Shown: piece by piece, positions 38,996-49,000 of the stretch
How the letters are laid out: each line of letters begins with the position of its first letter
How positions within the stretch are numbered: position 1 is the stretch's first letter
Assembly (NCBI GenBank): GCA_003989085.1
Contig: RXIV01000003.1
Location: forward strand, 124,001 to 188,000
Reading direction: 5' to 3'
DNA length: 64,000 nt
Source of the DNA: Candidatus Competibacteraceae bacterium
GTDB lineage: Bacteria > Pseudomonadota > Gammaproteobacteria > Competibacterales > Competibacteraceae
Position numbers and translations under genes: made by a program
Notes under the pieces: model-generated
What the model saw: only the letters and a program-made list of their open reading frames with translations
Told to the model about the DNA's origin: nothing
The model's database searches: none

Positions 38996-41100
38996 TCATA
39001 CTCCCAACTCCTCAAAATTCTCCTGAATCTTCGCCGCTAGTTCCGCCGCTTCCCGATTCAGATCCATCAACTCCACATGAATGTCGCGGAGGGTCTGCTC
39101 AAAATCGAAATCCTCATCCACTTCCGGCGGCGCAACGCCGACATAGCGGCCCGGCGTCAAACTCCAGTCGGCGGCGGCAATCTCGGCGCGGGTCACCACC
39201 TTGCACAGACCCGACACCGCCCGCATTTCGGCGGTGGGGAAACGGTCTTGCAGCCAGACGATTTGCCGGTGGAAATAGGCAACGGCCTTGAGTTGCTCCA
39301 CCGCCTGCTTGCGCTCCTCGTCCAGTTGCTTGAGGCGTTTGGTGGCGAGGCGGCGGTCATAACCTTCACCGGCTTTTGCAATAGCGGCCAGCTCCTGGGC
39401 TAGTGTCCCGCAGCGGGCGGCGAGCTTGTAAAGCAAATCCACTTGCTTGACTAAACCTTTGGTCTGGTCAGCCAGCGGCTCAAAGGCATGGCGGGCTGTG
39501 TGTTGGGCGGCGTTAGCGTCGGGTAGAACAGTGGCGTATTGGTTACGGAATGCCGCTAGTTCCTGAAGGAGGATGACGCGGTCGGCAACATACGCTTGCT
39601 GGGCTTCGGCCAGTTCCGCCAGTCCATCAGTCAGCGGCTGTTGCGGTTCTGGCGTGAGGGTCATCAACGCCTTCACCCGCTCCATGAACTCGGCAAGCTG
39701 ATCTTGTAGCGCCTTAAAGATCGTCTCGAAGCATTCCAGTTCACCGGGAACGGCAGCAGCTTCCTGGCAGACAGTGGCGAAATAGTCTCGCACCAAGGCC
39801 AAGAATCGCAGTGGCTGGCCTCGATAAAGCCAGACGATGGCGGTCAGGTTGGCGAGTTGCTCCGGGCTAAAATCGTAAATCTTGCGGGTGACTTTGCGGT
39901 AAACCGTGCGGGCGTCGAGCATCAACACCGTATCGCGCCGCTCTTCCGGCTTCCCTTTGTCGAAATGCCACAATTCGCAGGGTACGGTGCGGGTGTAGAA
40001 GAAGTTGGAGCGGATGGCGATCATCACGTCCACATCACCGGTTTGAACGATCTTGCGGCGTACTTCCGCCTCGCCATGCCCGGCGCTGGAGGCCTGCGAC
40101 GACATGACGAAACCGGCCCGACCCTTTGGATTCAAATAGCTGTGAAAGAAGGAAATCCACAGATAGTTTCCGTTGGAAACGGTCTCCTTGTTGTTTTTGG
40201 CGTCCCCTTTCTTATTTTTGCCCGCGCCTTTGGTGGTTCCTGGCAATCCGAATGGCAGTCGGCGGTCGCCCTTCACCTTCTCGACATCCACCATATCCAC
40301 ATTAAACGGCGGATTCGCCATGACGAAATCGCAGCGGCCAAACAGAGTGTGCTCATCCTGGTAGAAGGTGTTGGCCTCGCGGATGTTCCCTTCCAGCCCA
40401 TGCACGGCCAGATTCATTTTGGCTAGCCGAATGGTGGTCGCGGTCTTTTCCTGTCCGTAGAAGGTGACCCTATGGCTGGTGTCCTGTCTCTGCCGCTCAA
40501 TGAAATGGCTGGATTGCACGAACATGCCGCCGGAACCGCAAGCCGGATCAAACACGATGCCGTGATCCGGTTCGATGACATTGACGAGGGTCTGCACCAG
40601 CGAGGGCGGGGTGAAAAACTCGCCGTTGTCCTGTGCGCCCTGCATCGCGAACTTCATCAGGAAGTATTCGTAGATACGACCGAACACGTCGCCGCTGGCG
40701 TTGCGCAACACCTCCCGGTCGAAAGCGCGCAGCAGGTCTTCCAGCAGATCGCTCTCGAACTTGTCGTAATCCTTCGGCAACTGGTTCTCTAGCGGCTCGA
40801 ATTCTTTCTCAATGGCATTCATCGCTTCGACCAGCGCCGCGCCCAGCTTATTGTCCTTGGGACGTTTCATCAGCGCGTCGTACCGCGCTTGTTCGGGGAG
40901 CATCAAGGCCCGGCGTTTGATGAAGTCGCTTTTGACCAGCGAACGCCGGGGCATCTGCTGGCGTGGCGAAGGAAGATGATCCCCAGCACTGGCATACAGT
41001 ATTCGCTGCTGGTCAGCTTGGAGTTAGCGCGAAGCTGGTCGGCGGCTTCCCACAGGCTGGATTCGAGTTGTTCAATGTTGTGTAAGGCGTTGCGGGTCAT
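38996..41100 (-). pseudogene. hsdM: Type I restriction methyltransferase subunit HsdM, 5' end broken by an out-of-frame deletion
   Basis: The N-terminus starts normally at 41100 ([19 protein letters not shown], through [11 protein letters not shown]) but then runs out of frame near 40958 and stops at 40903. The rest of HsdM ([19 protein letters not shown] onward) is in another frame from an ATG at 40954 to the stop at 38996. Homologous HsdM proteins have a short helix between these two blocks that is missing here, so a small deletion rather than a one-base sequencing slip is likely. The downstream 652 codons keep methylase motif I (FDPACGSGGMF), NPPF (MANPPFNVD) and a long helical C-terminus. 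Internal initiation at 40954 could give an N-terminally truncated protein, probably inactive. Confidence 0.78.
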
Positions 41101-41299
41101 TTGTGGAGGTCAATTCGGCTCAACTAGATTTCTCTCGCCCCACCCAAATTTTGTACAAAAAAGACACCTGTTGGCGCACTTATGTACGCAGCTATTGCGA
41201 GATTGCTTGAAACGGATTGCAACGCCGAGAGGCAAGAAATCGGCGGAAATAGCGGCTATTCTAGGAAGAACGAGATGGGATAAAACGAGAGGTGAAAAC

Positions 41300-42166
41300 C
41301 TACTCGATATTCTGAATCTGCTCCCGCATCTGCTCGATTAAAACCTTGAGTTCCACCGCACAGCGTGTTGTATCGGCATCAGCGGATTTTGACGACAGCG
41401 TATTGGCCTCACGATTCAATTCCTGCATCAGAAAATCCAGTCGCCGTCCCACCGGCTCATTGCGCTGCAACACTGCTTCAATTTCATCCAGATGTGTGTC
41501 CAACCGATCCAGCTCTTCATCTACATCCAGCCGTTGTGCGACCAAGGCCAGTTCCTGCTCCAGCCGGCCCGGATCAGCGTCCACTGCAATATCCGCTAGC
41601 CGATTCAATAGCTTATCGCGCCACCGGGCCAGCACTTCGGGCCGGCGACTGCGCACCAGCGTGACCTGAACCCGAATCGCCGCGCAGCGTTGCCGCAACA
41701 AATCGGCAGTGCGCTCGCCTTCCCGCTCGCGGGTCGCTACCAACTCCGCCAGCGCTGCGCCCAGGCTATCGAGAATAGCCTGCTTGATGGCGTCCAAGTC
41801 TGGTTCTGGTTCATTGATCACGCCCGGCCAGCGCATGACGTCCACCAACCGCAGCCCGGTCCCCGGCCCCATCAGGTGTTCCAGTTCACCGGCGACCTCC
41901 AGCAACCGTTCCACCATCGGGTAATTCAAGGTAATGGCCGTCAGCGCCGCGCCGGTAGTGTGCAGCTTGAGCGTCCCTTCCACCTTGCCGCGGCTCAGGG
42001 TGGCGGCGATCCGTTCCCGGGCCGGCGTTTCCAGACTCCGCAGGGTCTCCGGCAAGCGGATCGAAGCCTCCAGATAGCGGTGATTCACCGAGCGCAATTC
42101 CCAGGTAATCGCGCCCCAGGCGCTGGTCTGCTCGTGGCGAGCGAAGGCGGTCATGCTGCGTAACAT
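41300..42166 (-). CDS. yicC: YicC family endoribonuclease
   Basis: The 288-residue protein has the YicC signatures at both ends: MLRSMTAFARHE, then WELRSVNHRYLEASIRLPE, and GRRLDFLMQELNREANTLSSK near the C-terminus, ending in the usual acidic helix. YicC is reported as an RNase affecting small RNA turnover. It is divergent from rph, a common arrangement in Gammaproteobacteria. A further 199 bp separate it from hsdM upstream; I saw no gene in that gap. Confidence 0.95.
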   Translation of the reverse strand: MLRSMTAFARHEQTSAWGAITWELRSVNHRYLEASIRLPETLRSLETPARERIAATLSRGKVEGTLKLHTTGAALTAITLNYPMVERLLEVAGELEHLMGPGTGLRLVDVMRWPGVINEPEPDLDAIKQAILDSLGAALAELVATREREGERTADLLRQRCAAIRVQVTLVRSRRPEVLARWRDKLLNRLADIAVDADPGRLEQELALVAQRLDVDEELDRLDTHLDEIEAVLQRNEPVGRRLDFLMQELNREANTLSSKSADADTTRCAVELKVLIEQMREQIQNIE

Positions 42167-42339
42167 AGGTTATCCTCAAATCAGTCGAGTCGTGAATGAT
42201 TGCCTAAGCATAGGTCGGAACCGCCGATTTGCTGTATTTGCGCTCGCCTATTTCGCCCGAATACGCCCGATCCAGAACCGCCAGCCAGTCTGCTATAGTC
42301 CGCACCCTTTGCCTTGACCCCGACCACAGGAACCTGCCC

Positions 42340-43062
42340 ATGCGCCCCAGCCGCCGCGCCGCCGATGAATTACGCCCGATCCGGATGACTCGCCCTTTCA
42401 CCAAACACGCCGAAGGTTCAGTATTGGTCGAGTTCGGCGATACCCAAGTGATCTGCACTGCCAGCATCGAGGAGCGGGTGCCGCCCTTTCTCAAAGGCAA
42501 AGGGCGCGGTTGGGTCACCGCGGAATACGGGATGCTGCCGCGTTCGACCAATACCCGGATGCAACGCGAGGCTAATCGAGGTCGCCAGGACGGGCGGACT
42601 CTGGAAATCCAGCGCTTGATTGGCCGATCACTGCGGGCCGTGATGGATTTGGACGCTTTGGGTGAGCGGACCATTACCTTAGATTGCGACGTGATCCAGG
42701 CCGATGGCGGCACCCGCACCGCAGCGATTACCGGTGGCTTTGTCGCCCTGGCGGATGCAGTCCGTTATCTGATGGGCCGCAAACAGGTGAAAAAAAATCC
42801 GCTGCATGGACAAATCGCTGCGGTGTCGGTCGGCATTTTTCAGGGGATGCCGGTGCTGGATTTGGACTACGCTGAGGATTCCGAAGCGGAAACCGACATG
42901 AATGTGGTGATGAACGACGCGGGCGCTTTTATCGAATTGCAAGGTACTGCTGAGGGTCATGCTTTCCGTATGGAAGAATTACAGGCAATGCTGGATCTGG
43001 CGCAACGCGGAATCACCCAATTGCTGGAAAAACAGCGGGAAACCTTGGGCTTGGTGGGCTGA
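42340..43062 (+). CDS. rph: Ribonuclease PH
   Basis: RNase PH (240 residues) trims the 3' ends of tRNA precursors using phosphate. Typical blocks are [30 protein letters not shown], the [14 protein letters not shown] loop and [20 protein letters not shown] chose the ATG at 42340, preceded by CAGGAA, rather than the longer frame from 42229. rdgB begins two bases after its stop, so the two form an operon. Confidence 0.97.
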   Translation: MRPSRRAADELRPIRMTRPFTKHAEGSVLVEFGDTQVICTASIEERVPPFLKGKGRGWVTAEYGMLPRSTNTRMQREANRGRQDGRTLEIQRLIGRSLRAVMDLDALGERTITLDCDVIQADGGTRTAAITGGFVALADAVRYLMGRKQVKKNPLHGQIAAVSVGIFQGMPVLDLDYAEDSEAETDMNVVMNDAGAFIELQGTAEGHAFRMEELQAMLDLAQRGITQLLEKQRETLGLVG

Positions 43063-43064
43063 AT

Positions 43065-43694
43065 ATGCTTAAAATCATTCTGGCGACCGGCAATCCAGGT
43101 AAACTCAGGGAATTCAGCGCGGTACTCGCCGGGCTGGAATTAAACCTCGTAGCGCAGTCCGACTTTAACACGCCAGAAGCAGCAGAAACCGGCCTGACTT
43201 TTGTTGAGAATGCGTTGCTCAAAGCCCGCAATGCTGCTTTGCATACGGGTCTACCGGCATTGGCTGATGACTCCGGGCTGGTGGTGGATGCGCTTAATGG
43301 AGCGCCCGGTCTTTATTCCGCACGCTATGCCGGTTTTGAGGCTAACGACCACGCTAATATCGCCAAGCTGCTGCACGAATTACACGGGGTTCCCACGGAG
43401 CGGCGCACTGCCCGGTTTGTTTGCGTTTTGGCGTTATTGCGCCACCCTGCTGATCCGACGCCATTGATCTGCCAGGGGACTTGGGAAGGCGTCATTCTGA
43501 CTGAGCCACGCGGTGCGGGGGGCTTTGGCTACGACCCGGTGTTCTTCATTCCGACCGAGCAACGGACTGCCGCCGAATTGGAGCCGGCAGCCAAGAATCG
43601 GCTGAGTCATCGCGGTCAAGCGCTCGCGCAGTTGCATCAGCAATTATCGCAGTGGCTGGAGTTTCAGGCGGCGCTTACGAAGTCGGGGAGGTGA
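43065..43694 (+). CDS. rdgB: XTP/dITP diphosphatase RdgB (HAM1/ITPase family)
   Basis: The 209-residue enzyme hydrolyses dITP, XTP and other non-canonical purine triphosphates. Visible motifs are [13 protein letters not shown] at the N-terminus, the catalytic [18 protein letters not shown] near residue 65, and [12 protein letters not shown] near 150, followed by a SHRGQAL C-terminal block. It follows rph by two bases. Its 3' end overlaps the convergent 280-aa gene by 20 bases. Confidence 0.96.
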   Translation: MLKIILATGNPGKLREFSAVLAGLELNLVAQSDFNTPEAAETGLTFVENALLKARNAALHTGLPALADDSGLVVDALNGAPGLYSARYAGFEANDHANIAKLLHELHGVPTERRTARFVCVLALLRHPADPTPLICQGTWEGVILTEPRGAGGFGYDPVFFIPTEQRTAAELEPAAKNRLSHRGQALAQLHQQLSQWLEFQAALTKSGR

Positions 43695-44517
43695 TCGACT
43701 GCATAATTGGTTCGAGCTGCCGCCAGATCTGTTCGGCCTGCCGCTTGGAGAGCACCTTCGGCAGCATGTCGTGGATTCCATCCAATTCAACCCGGATCTG
43801 TTCGGGGGTAGTCGCCGCATCAACGCGCTCGATCCGGCGTTCGGCGGTTGGCCCCATCGCCCCCAACAAGGTAAAACGAATAAAACCCTTGGCTGTGTCC
43901 AGATTGAATTCGGCGTTCGGCGGTGTGGTCGCAGCTCCAGCTACCGGAGTATTCGGTGTAGATGGTGTCGGCGCTGGCGGCGAGGTCGCGCTAGTAGCGC
44001 GATTCGCCAGCCATCGCTCCAGCGACAGCATCACCGGTTCCATCTGCCGCCAGGTTTGCTCGGCCTGTGGCGGGGATAGCAGTCGGGGTAATAGCTCCCG
44101 AATGGCATCGAATTCGAGCCGGAGCTGTTGGGGTGTGGTCGTGACTTCGACGCATTCGATCCAGTATTCCGCCGCCGGCCCGATGGCGCTGAGCAGGGCG
44201 GACTGAATCACATGTTTGGCTGCATCCAGGTTGAAGGTCGGCTGAGTGGCTTGTGGGGCCGAATCCAGGTCCGGCGCGGCGAGTTTGGGCGACGGGGCGT
44301 GAGGCGTGGGAGTGGCGATGAAGCCGCCCGTTTCCAGTTCACTCAGCCCCGCTGCAACATCGCCAAGCATCGTCAGCCGACTGCTCAGATCGGCAGCGGT
44401 GGAACGCCCATCGACCATGATCAACAGCCGGCGCAAATTGGCCGACAACTTGTAGATCCGGTTCTGGATTTCTTCTTGCCCCTTGGCAGTCTTGACATAC
44501 ACCTGATTAAGTTCCAT
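43675..44517 (-). CDS. Unrecognised 280-aa protein with an N-terminal helical domain and two internal repeats
   Basis: I do not recognise the family. Residues 1-68 look like a small winged-helix-like region ([15 protein letters not shown], then [18 protein letters not shown]). Two homologous ~69-residue modules follow at 95-163 and 204-272, each beginning FNLD-x-AK and ending QAEQxWRQxEPxM. About 39 of 69 positions match by eye. Pro/Ala/Thr-rich linkers separate them. There is no signal peptide or membrane segment. I chose the ATG at 44517, which gives a compact N-terminus; an upstream in-frame start exists at 44583. It interrupts the common rdgB-hemW neighbourhood. The doubled module suggests a binding or dimerisation role, but function is unknown. 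Confidence 0.8.
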   Translation of the reverse strand: MELNQVYVKTAKGQEEIQNRIYKLSANLRRLLIMVDGRSTAADLSSRLTMLGDVAAGLSELETGGFIATPTPHAPSPKLAAPDLDSAPQATQPTFNLDAAKHVIQSALLSAIGPAAEYWIECVEVTTTPQQLRLEFDAIRELLPRLLSPPQAEQTWRQMEPVMLSLERWLANRATSATSPPAPTPSTPNTPVAGAATTPPNAEFNLDTAKGFIRFTLLGAMGPTAERRIERVDAATTPEQIRVELDGIHDMLPKVLSKRQAEQIWRQLEPIMQSITSPTS

Positions 44518-44642
44518 GACGCCCTCGATACGGGGTTGGAAAAGCAGCAATGACTCGGTCGGAAGCAGGCGGAAAAAGCTCACCGTAGTTCATTTGGGAT
44601 GAATCATCGTCATATCGCCATAATTCTAGTAGGGATGATGCA

Positions 44643-45803
44643 ATGTTGGAGTTTTCTTCACTGATTCCGCTGGCGATTTATATCCATATCCCCTGGTGCG
44701 TGCGCAAATGCCCCTATTGCGACTTTAACTCCCACGAGACGCACGGCCCGCTCCCGGAGCGGGCTTATGGGAATGCGCTGCTGGCTGATCTGGAGCAGGA
44801 CTTGCCGAGGGTGTGGGGACGGCGGATTGAGAGCGTGTTCATCGGTGGCGGCACGCCCAGCCTGTGGTCCGCCGAGGCGCTGGAGCGGTTTTTGTCCGGG
44901 TTGCGCGCCCGATTGCCGCTACGGCCAGACACCGAGATCACCCTGGAAGCCAATCCCGGTGCGGTGGAGCGGAGCCAATTCGCCGAGTTCCGGGAAGCGG
45001 GTATTAATCGCCTGTCTATCGGTGTTCAAAGTTTCGATGACGGGCAGCTGCGCCAATTGGGGCGGATCCATAGCCGCCGGGACGCTTTCGCCGCAGCCGA
45101 AGCCGCCCATGCTGCCGGGCTGGACAACTTCAACCTGGATCTGATGTTTGGTCTGCCGGGGCAGACGGTCCAACAGGCGCTGACCGACATCGCTAACGCC
45201 GTCGCACTGGAGCCGGCCCATCTGTCCTATTACCAACTGACGATTGAACCCAACACCGCTTTTCACGCGTCGCCGCCGACTCTGCCCGATGACGAAACAG
45301 TGGATCGGATTCAGCAGCAGGGGCAGGCGATGTTGGCCCAGCAGGGCTATGCCCGCTACGAAGTATCGGCTTACGCCAGAGAAAACCGGCAGTGCCGGCA
45401 TAACCTGAATTACTGGGAATTTGGCGACTATCTGGGCATTGGCGCCGGCGCTCACGGTAAATTGACCGATCCCGCTGCCGGTCAGATTCACCGGCTCTGG
45501 AAACCCAAACATCCCAACGCCTATCTGGCGGCGGCAGGAACAGCGGCGGGCATCGGCGGTGATGCCCCCATTCTCGAAGCGGATTTACCGGTGGAATTTC
45601 TGATGAACGCCCTGCGGTTGGTCGAAGGCGTCCCAGTCGAGCGATTCAGCGAGCGGACCGGACTGCCGCTGACCACGCTGGAACCGGCGTTGAGCCGGGC
45701 GCGGGAGCATGGATTGATGGCGGGGGATTCGGCCCGCTTGCAGGCGAGTGAACGGGGACTGCGCTTTCTGAACGATCTATTGCCGGACTTCATGCCGGAT
45801 TGA
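44643..45803 (+). CDS. hemW: HemW, radical SAM haem chaperone (HemN-like)
   Basis: The 386-residue protein has the radical SAM cluster motif CVRKCPYCDFNSH (Cys-x3-Cys-x2-Cys) near residue 20, then VFIGGGTPSLW and the HemW-type C-terminal segment HNLNYWEFGDYLGIGAGAH. Proteins of this shorter type lack coproporphyrinogen oxidase activity and bind haem. Its place after rph-rdgB is conserved in Gammaproteobacteria, here with one extra gene in between. Confidence 0.95.
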   Translation: MLEFSSLIPLAIYIHIPWCVRKCPYCDFNSHETHGPLPERAYGNALLADLEQDLPRVWGRRIESVFIGGGTPSLWSAEALERFLSGLRARLPLRPDTEITLEANPGAVERSQFAEFREAGINRLSIGVQSFDDGQLRQLGRIHSRRDAFAAAEAAHAAGLDNFNLDLMFGLPGQTVQQALTDIANAVALEPAHLSYYQLTIEPNTAFHASPPTLPDDETVDRIQQQGQAMLAQQGYARYEVSAYARENRQCRHNLNYWEFGDYLGIGAGAHGKLTDPAAGQIHRLWKPKHPNAYLAAAGTAAGIGGDAPILEADLPVEFLMNALRLVEGVPVERFSERTGLPLTTLEPALSRAREHGLMAGDSARLQASERGLRFLNDLLPDFMPD

Positions 45804-45827
45804 GCCTGGGAACGCGAGACGCGGCGG

Positions 45828-46259
45828 CTACAACTTGTGCGATTCCGGGGTCAACCCCCGTTCCCGGTACTGCTTGAACCGCTCTCGCGACGTGGACAGC
45901 ACCTCGGGTTGCTGATCGACCAGCTCCACCACCCGCTCAAACTGCTCGAAGCCATCGGGCACGGTCAGCGTGAAATTGATCAGCACTTGCGCGGTCACTT
46001 CCGCCGGCGATGCCGTCCCAATCAACACGGGTGAACTTTCGTTCCCCACCAGCGGATAGCGCTCGTGCGGGATGAAGCTGTCCTGGCGGAAAGTCCACAG
46101 CAGATCATCCAATGCCGCTGCCTGCGCCTCGGAAGTCGTCAGGATGTAGACGGTATGACCGAGGCCGTAGGCTTTATCGGCCAGGCGACAGGCAAGCAGC
46201 GCCCGGCCCTGGTCCTGGCGGTCGGGCAACACATAGAAATCAATGCGCGGCGCGGTCAT
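45828..46259 (-). CDS. holC: DNA polymerase III chi subunit HolC
   Basis: The 143-residue protein begins [20 protein letters not shown] and contains [16 protein letters not shown], the typical HolC block that contacts psi and SSB. It links the clamp loader to single-stranded DNA-binding protein. I chose the ATG at 46259. The gene overlaps the end of pepA by 20 bases; the pepA-holC order is widely conserved. Confidence 0.92.
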   Translation of the reverse strand: MTAPRIDFYVLPDRQDQGRALLACRLADKAYGLGHTVYILTTSEAQAAALDDLLWTFRQDSFIPHERYPLVGNESSPVLIGTASPAEVTAQVLINFTLTVPDGFEQFERVVELVDQQPEVLSTSRERFKQYRERGLTPESHKL

Positions 46260-47766
46260 GATCCCAGCCCGCCTCAACCGCTCGATCCAGCAGGTATTGC
46301 GTCAGCAGCGGCACAGGTCGCCCGGTGGCGCCCTTGGCCTTGCCGCTTTTCCAAGCAGTGCCGGCGATGTCCAGATGCGCCCAATGGAATTTTTTGGCGA
46401 AGCGCGACAGAAAACAGGCCGCCATGATCGCACCACCATCACGGCTACCCGCGACGTTGGCGATGTCGGCGAAATTGCTGTCCAGCCCCTCCTGATAGTC
46501 GTCCCACAACGGCAGTTCCCACACCCGGTCACTGGACGCAGCGGCGGCGGTTTGCAGGGCGTGAGCCAGCGGCGGGTGGTTGCTGAGCAGCCCGTGCGGA
46601 TGTCGGCCTAGCGCAACGATGCAGGCCCCGGTCAGGGTCGCAATGTCGATCACCGCCGCTGGCTCATCGCGCTCGGCGTAAGTCAGCGCATCGCACAGGA
46701 TCAGCCGGCCCTCGGCGTCGGTGTTGAGAATCTCGACCGTCTGCCCGGACAGGCTGGTGATGATGTCGCCGGGCCGGGTCGCTTGCCCGCCGGGCATGTT
46801 TTCCACTGCTGGAATCAGTCCGATCACATTCAGCGGCAGGCGTAACTCCGCACTGGCCCGCAACGCGCCCAACACACTGGCCGCTCCGCACATGTCGTAC
46901 TTCATCTCGTCCATGCCGTCACCGGGCTTGAGTGAAATGCCGCCGCTGTCGAAGGTGACGCCCTTGCCGATCAGCACGAAGGGTTTTTGCGTCGCCGCTC
47001 CCTGTCGGTAATCCAGCCGGATCAGCTTGGCCGGCTGGGCGCTGCCTTGGCTGACCGCCAGCAGTGCGCCCATGCCCAGTTGCGCCATCTCCGCCTCTTC
47101 CAGCACGCTAACCTGCAACGCCGGAAACTCTCTGGACAGCGCCTGGGCCTGTTCCGCCAGCCAGGTTGGCGTGCAAAGATTGGGCGGCATATTAGCCAGG
47201 TCTTTGGTCAATTTGACCCCGCCCGCAATTGCTACGCCTTTGCGCACCGCCTGCTCGCTATCAGGCAAGTCGCGCCGGCCAGGAACATTGATGGTCATCT
47301 TGCGCAACGGGCGGCGTGGCGCATCCTTCTTACTCTTGAGGTAATCAAAGCGGTACTGCGACTCTTCAACCGCCTCCACCAGCCGGCGGATTTTCCAGTC
47401 CAGATCGCGGCTCTTGACCGGCAGATCGGCCAGATAGACCACTGCGTCGGTCGCGCCGGTCTCGTTCAGCGCGGTCGCGGCGTGGGCGGCAATCTGCCGA
47501 AAGCGGCGATCATCGACTTCGCGCTCGCGCCCGCAGCCGACCAGCAAGACCCGCTCAGCCAACGCGCCGGGGATGTTGAACAACAGTAGCGCCTGGCCCG
47601 GTTTACCCTCTAGGTCGCCCCGACGTAGCAGGTTACTTAGATAGCCGCCGCAAGCGCGATCAAACTGTTCCGCATCCGGGGTTAACCGCCGGGATTCGTA
47701 AACACCGAGCGCCAGGCAGGCGGTGCGCTGTTTTTCAGGATGACCACTCTTGACCGCAAATTCCAT
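46240..47766 (-). CDS. pepA: Leucyl aminopeptidase PepA (M17)
   Basis: A 508-residue cytosol aminopeptidase. The two-metal site is visible in [12 protein letters not shown] and the following [11 protein letters not shown] segment, and [10 protein letters not shown] carries the catalytic and metal residues. The N-terminal domain is the less conserved M17 lobe, which in E. coli PepA also binds DNA for site-specific recombination. I chose the ATG at 47766 (MEFAVKSG), which matches the family N-terminus; an upstream start at 47811 is less likely. It is divergent from lptF, a conserved arrangement. Confidence 0.96.
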   Translation of the reverse strand: MEFAVKSGHPEKQRTACLALGVYESRRLTPDAEQFDRACGGYLSNLLRRGDLEGKPGQALLLFNIPGALAERVLLVGCGREREVDDRRFRQIAAHAATALNETGATDAVVYLADLPVKSRDLDWKIRRLVEAVEESQYRFDYLKSKKDAPRRPLRKMTINVPGRRDLPDSEQAVRKGVAIAGGVKLTKDLANMPPNLCTPTWLAEQAQALSREFPALQVSVLEEAEMAQLGMGALLAVSQGSAQPAKLIRLDYRQGAATQKPFVLIGKGVTFDSGGISLKPGDGMDEMKYDMCGAASVLGALRASAELRLPLNVIGLIPAVENMPGGQATRPGDIITSLSGQTVEILNTDAEGRLILCDALTYAERDEPAAVIDIATLTGACIVALGRHPHGLLSNHPPLAHALQTAAAASSDRVWELPLWDDYQEGLDSNFADIANVAGSRDGGAIMAACFLSRFAKKFHWAHLDIAGTAWKSGKAKGATGRPVPLLTQYLLDRAVEAGWDHDRAAH

Positions 47767-47881
47767 GGATGGGCTGCTCTCAGGGTGAAGGAAGGCTTTA
47801 TTGGTGGGCAAATCATCGTAGACTTAAGCAGTCTAGCCGGAAATCACCGCCTCTCCCAGTAACGCACACCGTGGAATCTGC

Positions 47882-49000
47882 ATGGGTTTGCCTGCCATTA
47901 TCGACCGCTACCTGATTCGCGAGATCGGCCTGACCCTGCTGGGAACGACCCTGGCGTTGTTGGCGATCATCCTCAGTCATCGTCTCGCCACCTACCTGAG
48001 CAAGGCCGCCAGCGGTTTGCTGGCGCGGGATTCGATCTTCCAGTTGCTGATCCTGCAAATGCCCGATCTCTTGGTCATGCTCATCCCGTTAGCCTTCCTG
48101 TTGAGCATCATGCTGACCTTGGGGCGACTGTACCGGGATCACGAAATGGTGGCGCTGGCCGCCTGCGGCTATGGCCCCTTATCGATTTATCGCGCCGTGT
48201 TCCTGCTGGCGATGCCGTTGGCTTTATTCACCGCTGTCTTGTCTCTGTTCCTGATGCCATTGGTGATGGAATTGCAGTTCGAGGCGCTGGCCAAGGCCCG
48301 CAAGGAAGCTGAAGTCTCGATGTTCACACCGGGTGCGTTTCGCGAAGTGCTGGATGGTCGCCATGTGGTCTACATCGGCGCCCTTGATGACCGGGAGCTG
48401 CATAACATTTTCATTCAGAGCCGCGAAACAGATGGCCGAATCAGCATCACCACCGGCGATCAGGGCCGGCAGATCACCGATGAAGACGGCATCCGGTATG
48501 TGGCGCTCGACCGTGGCCACCGTTATCGGGGGACGCCGGGGCGGGGCGATTATGAAATGCTGCGCTTTGAGCGGGCGATAGTGCGCGTTGACAGCGGTCC
48601 ACCGCCTCAGACCTGGCAACACCGGGAAACTGTGCCGCTGCGTCGGTTGTGGGGGGCATCAGAACCGTTGTACATCGCCGAATTGCAAATGCGGCTGAAT
48701 AGCCCGATTCAGGTGCTGGTGATCGCATTATGGGCGCCGTTGCTGGCCCGCGCCCGCCCGCGAGAAGGACGCTATGGCCGGATCATTGCCGCCATACTGA
48801 TCTACGCCATTGACTTCAACCTGATCGGGATTGGTCAGTCCTGGCTCAGTCACGGAATCGTTGGGGCGGAACTGGGCCTGTGGTGGGTGCATGGCCTGTT
48901 TCTACTGTTCGGATTCGGACTGTTGCTGCACCACTATTCCGGCGCTCGCCGCTGGTGGCGGTTTTGGCGGCTTCCCCGGCCAGGAACCGTTGCTGCATGA
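47882..49000 (+). CDS. lptF: LPS export permease LptF
   Basis: The 372-residue inner-membrane protein starts with a short cytoplasmic segment (PAIIDRYLIREIGLTL). It has three N-terminal membrane helices (about 20-120), a periplasmic jellyroll region with GQITDEDGIRYVAL-like strands, and three C-terminal helices. With LptG and the LptB2 ATPase it extracts lipopolysaccharide and passes it to LptC. Its presence confirms a Gram-negative outer membrane. The stop overlaps the lptG start as ATGA. Confidence 0.95.
   Translation: MGLPAIIDRYLIREIGLTLLGTTLALLAIILSHRLATYLSKAASGLLARDSIFQLLILQMPDLLVMLIPLAFLLSIMLTLGRLYRDHEMVALAACGYGPLSIYRAVFLLAMPLALFTAVLSLFLMPLVMELQFEALAKARKEAEVSMFTPGAFREVLDGRHVVYIGALDDRELHNIFIQSRETDGRISITTGDQGRQITDEDGIRYVALDRGHRYRGTPGRGDYEMLRFERAIVRVDSGPPPQTWQHRETVPLRRLWGASEPLYIAELQMRLNSPIQVLVIALWAPLLARARPREGRYGRIIAAILIYAIDFNLIGIGQSWLSHGIVGAELGLWWVHGLFLLFGFGLLLHHYSGARRWWRFWRLPRPGTVAA

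Larger units (their letters stand above)
38537..39008. mobile_element. DUF559 nuclease cassette inserted at the hsdM/hsdS junction with a 13-bp target duplication
   Basis: The plus-strand 13-mer TCATACTCCCAAC occurs at 38537-38549 (at the hsdS start) and again at 38996-39008 (at the hsdM stop). The 446 bp between (38550-38995) hold the DUF559 gene, with GC-rich inverted repeats close to both ends. On the coding strand the 13-mer contains the hsdM stop and the hsdS start (GTTGGGAGTATGA). Deleting the insert plus one copy rebuilds a normal ATGA overlap. This is the signature expected for insertion with target-site duplication. No transposase is encoded inside, so mobility is inferred from structure. 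Confidence 0.78.
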
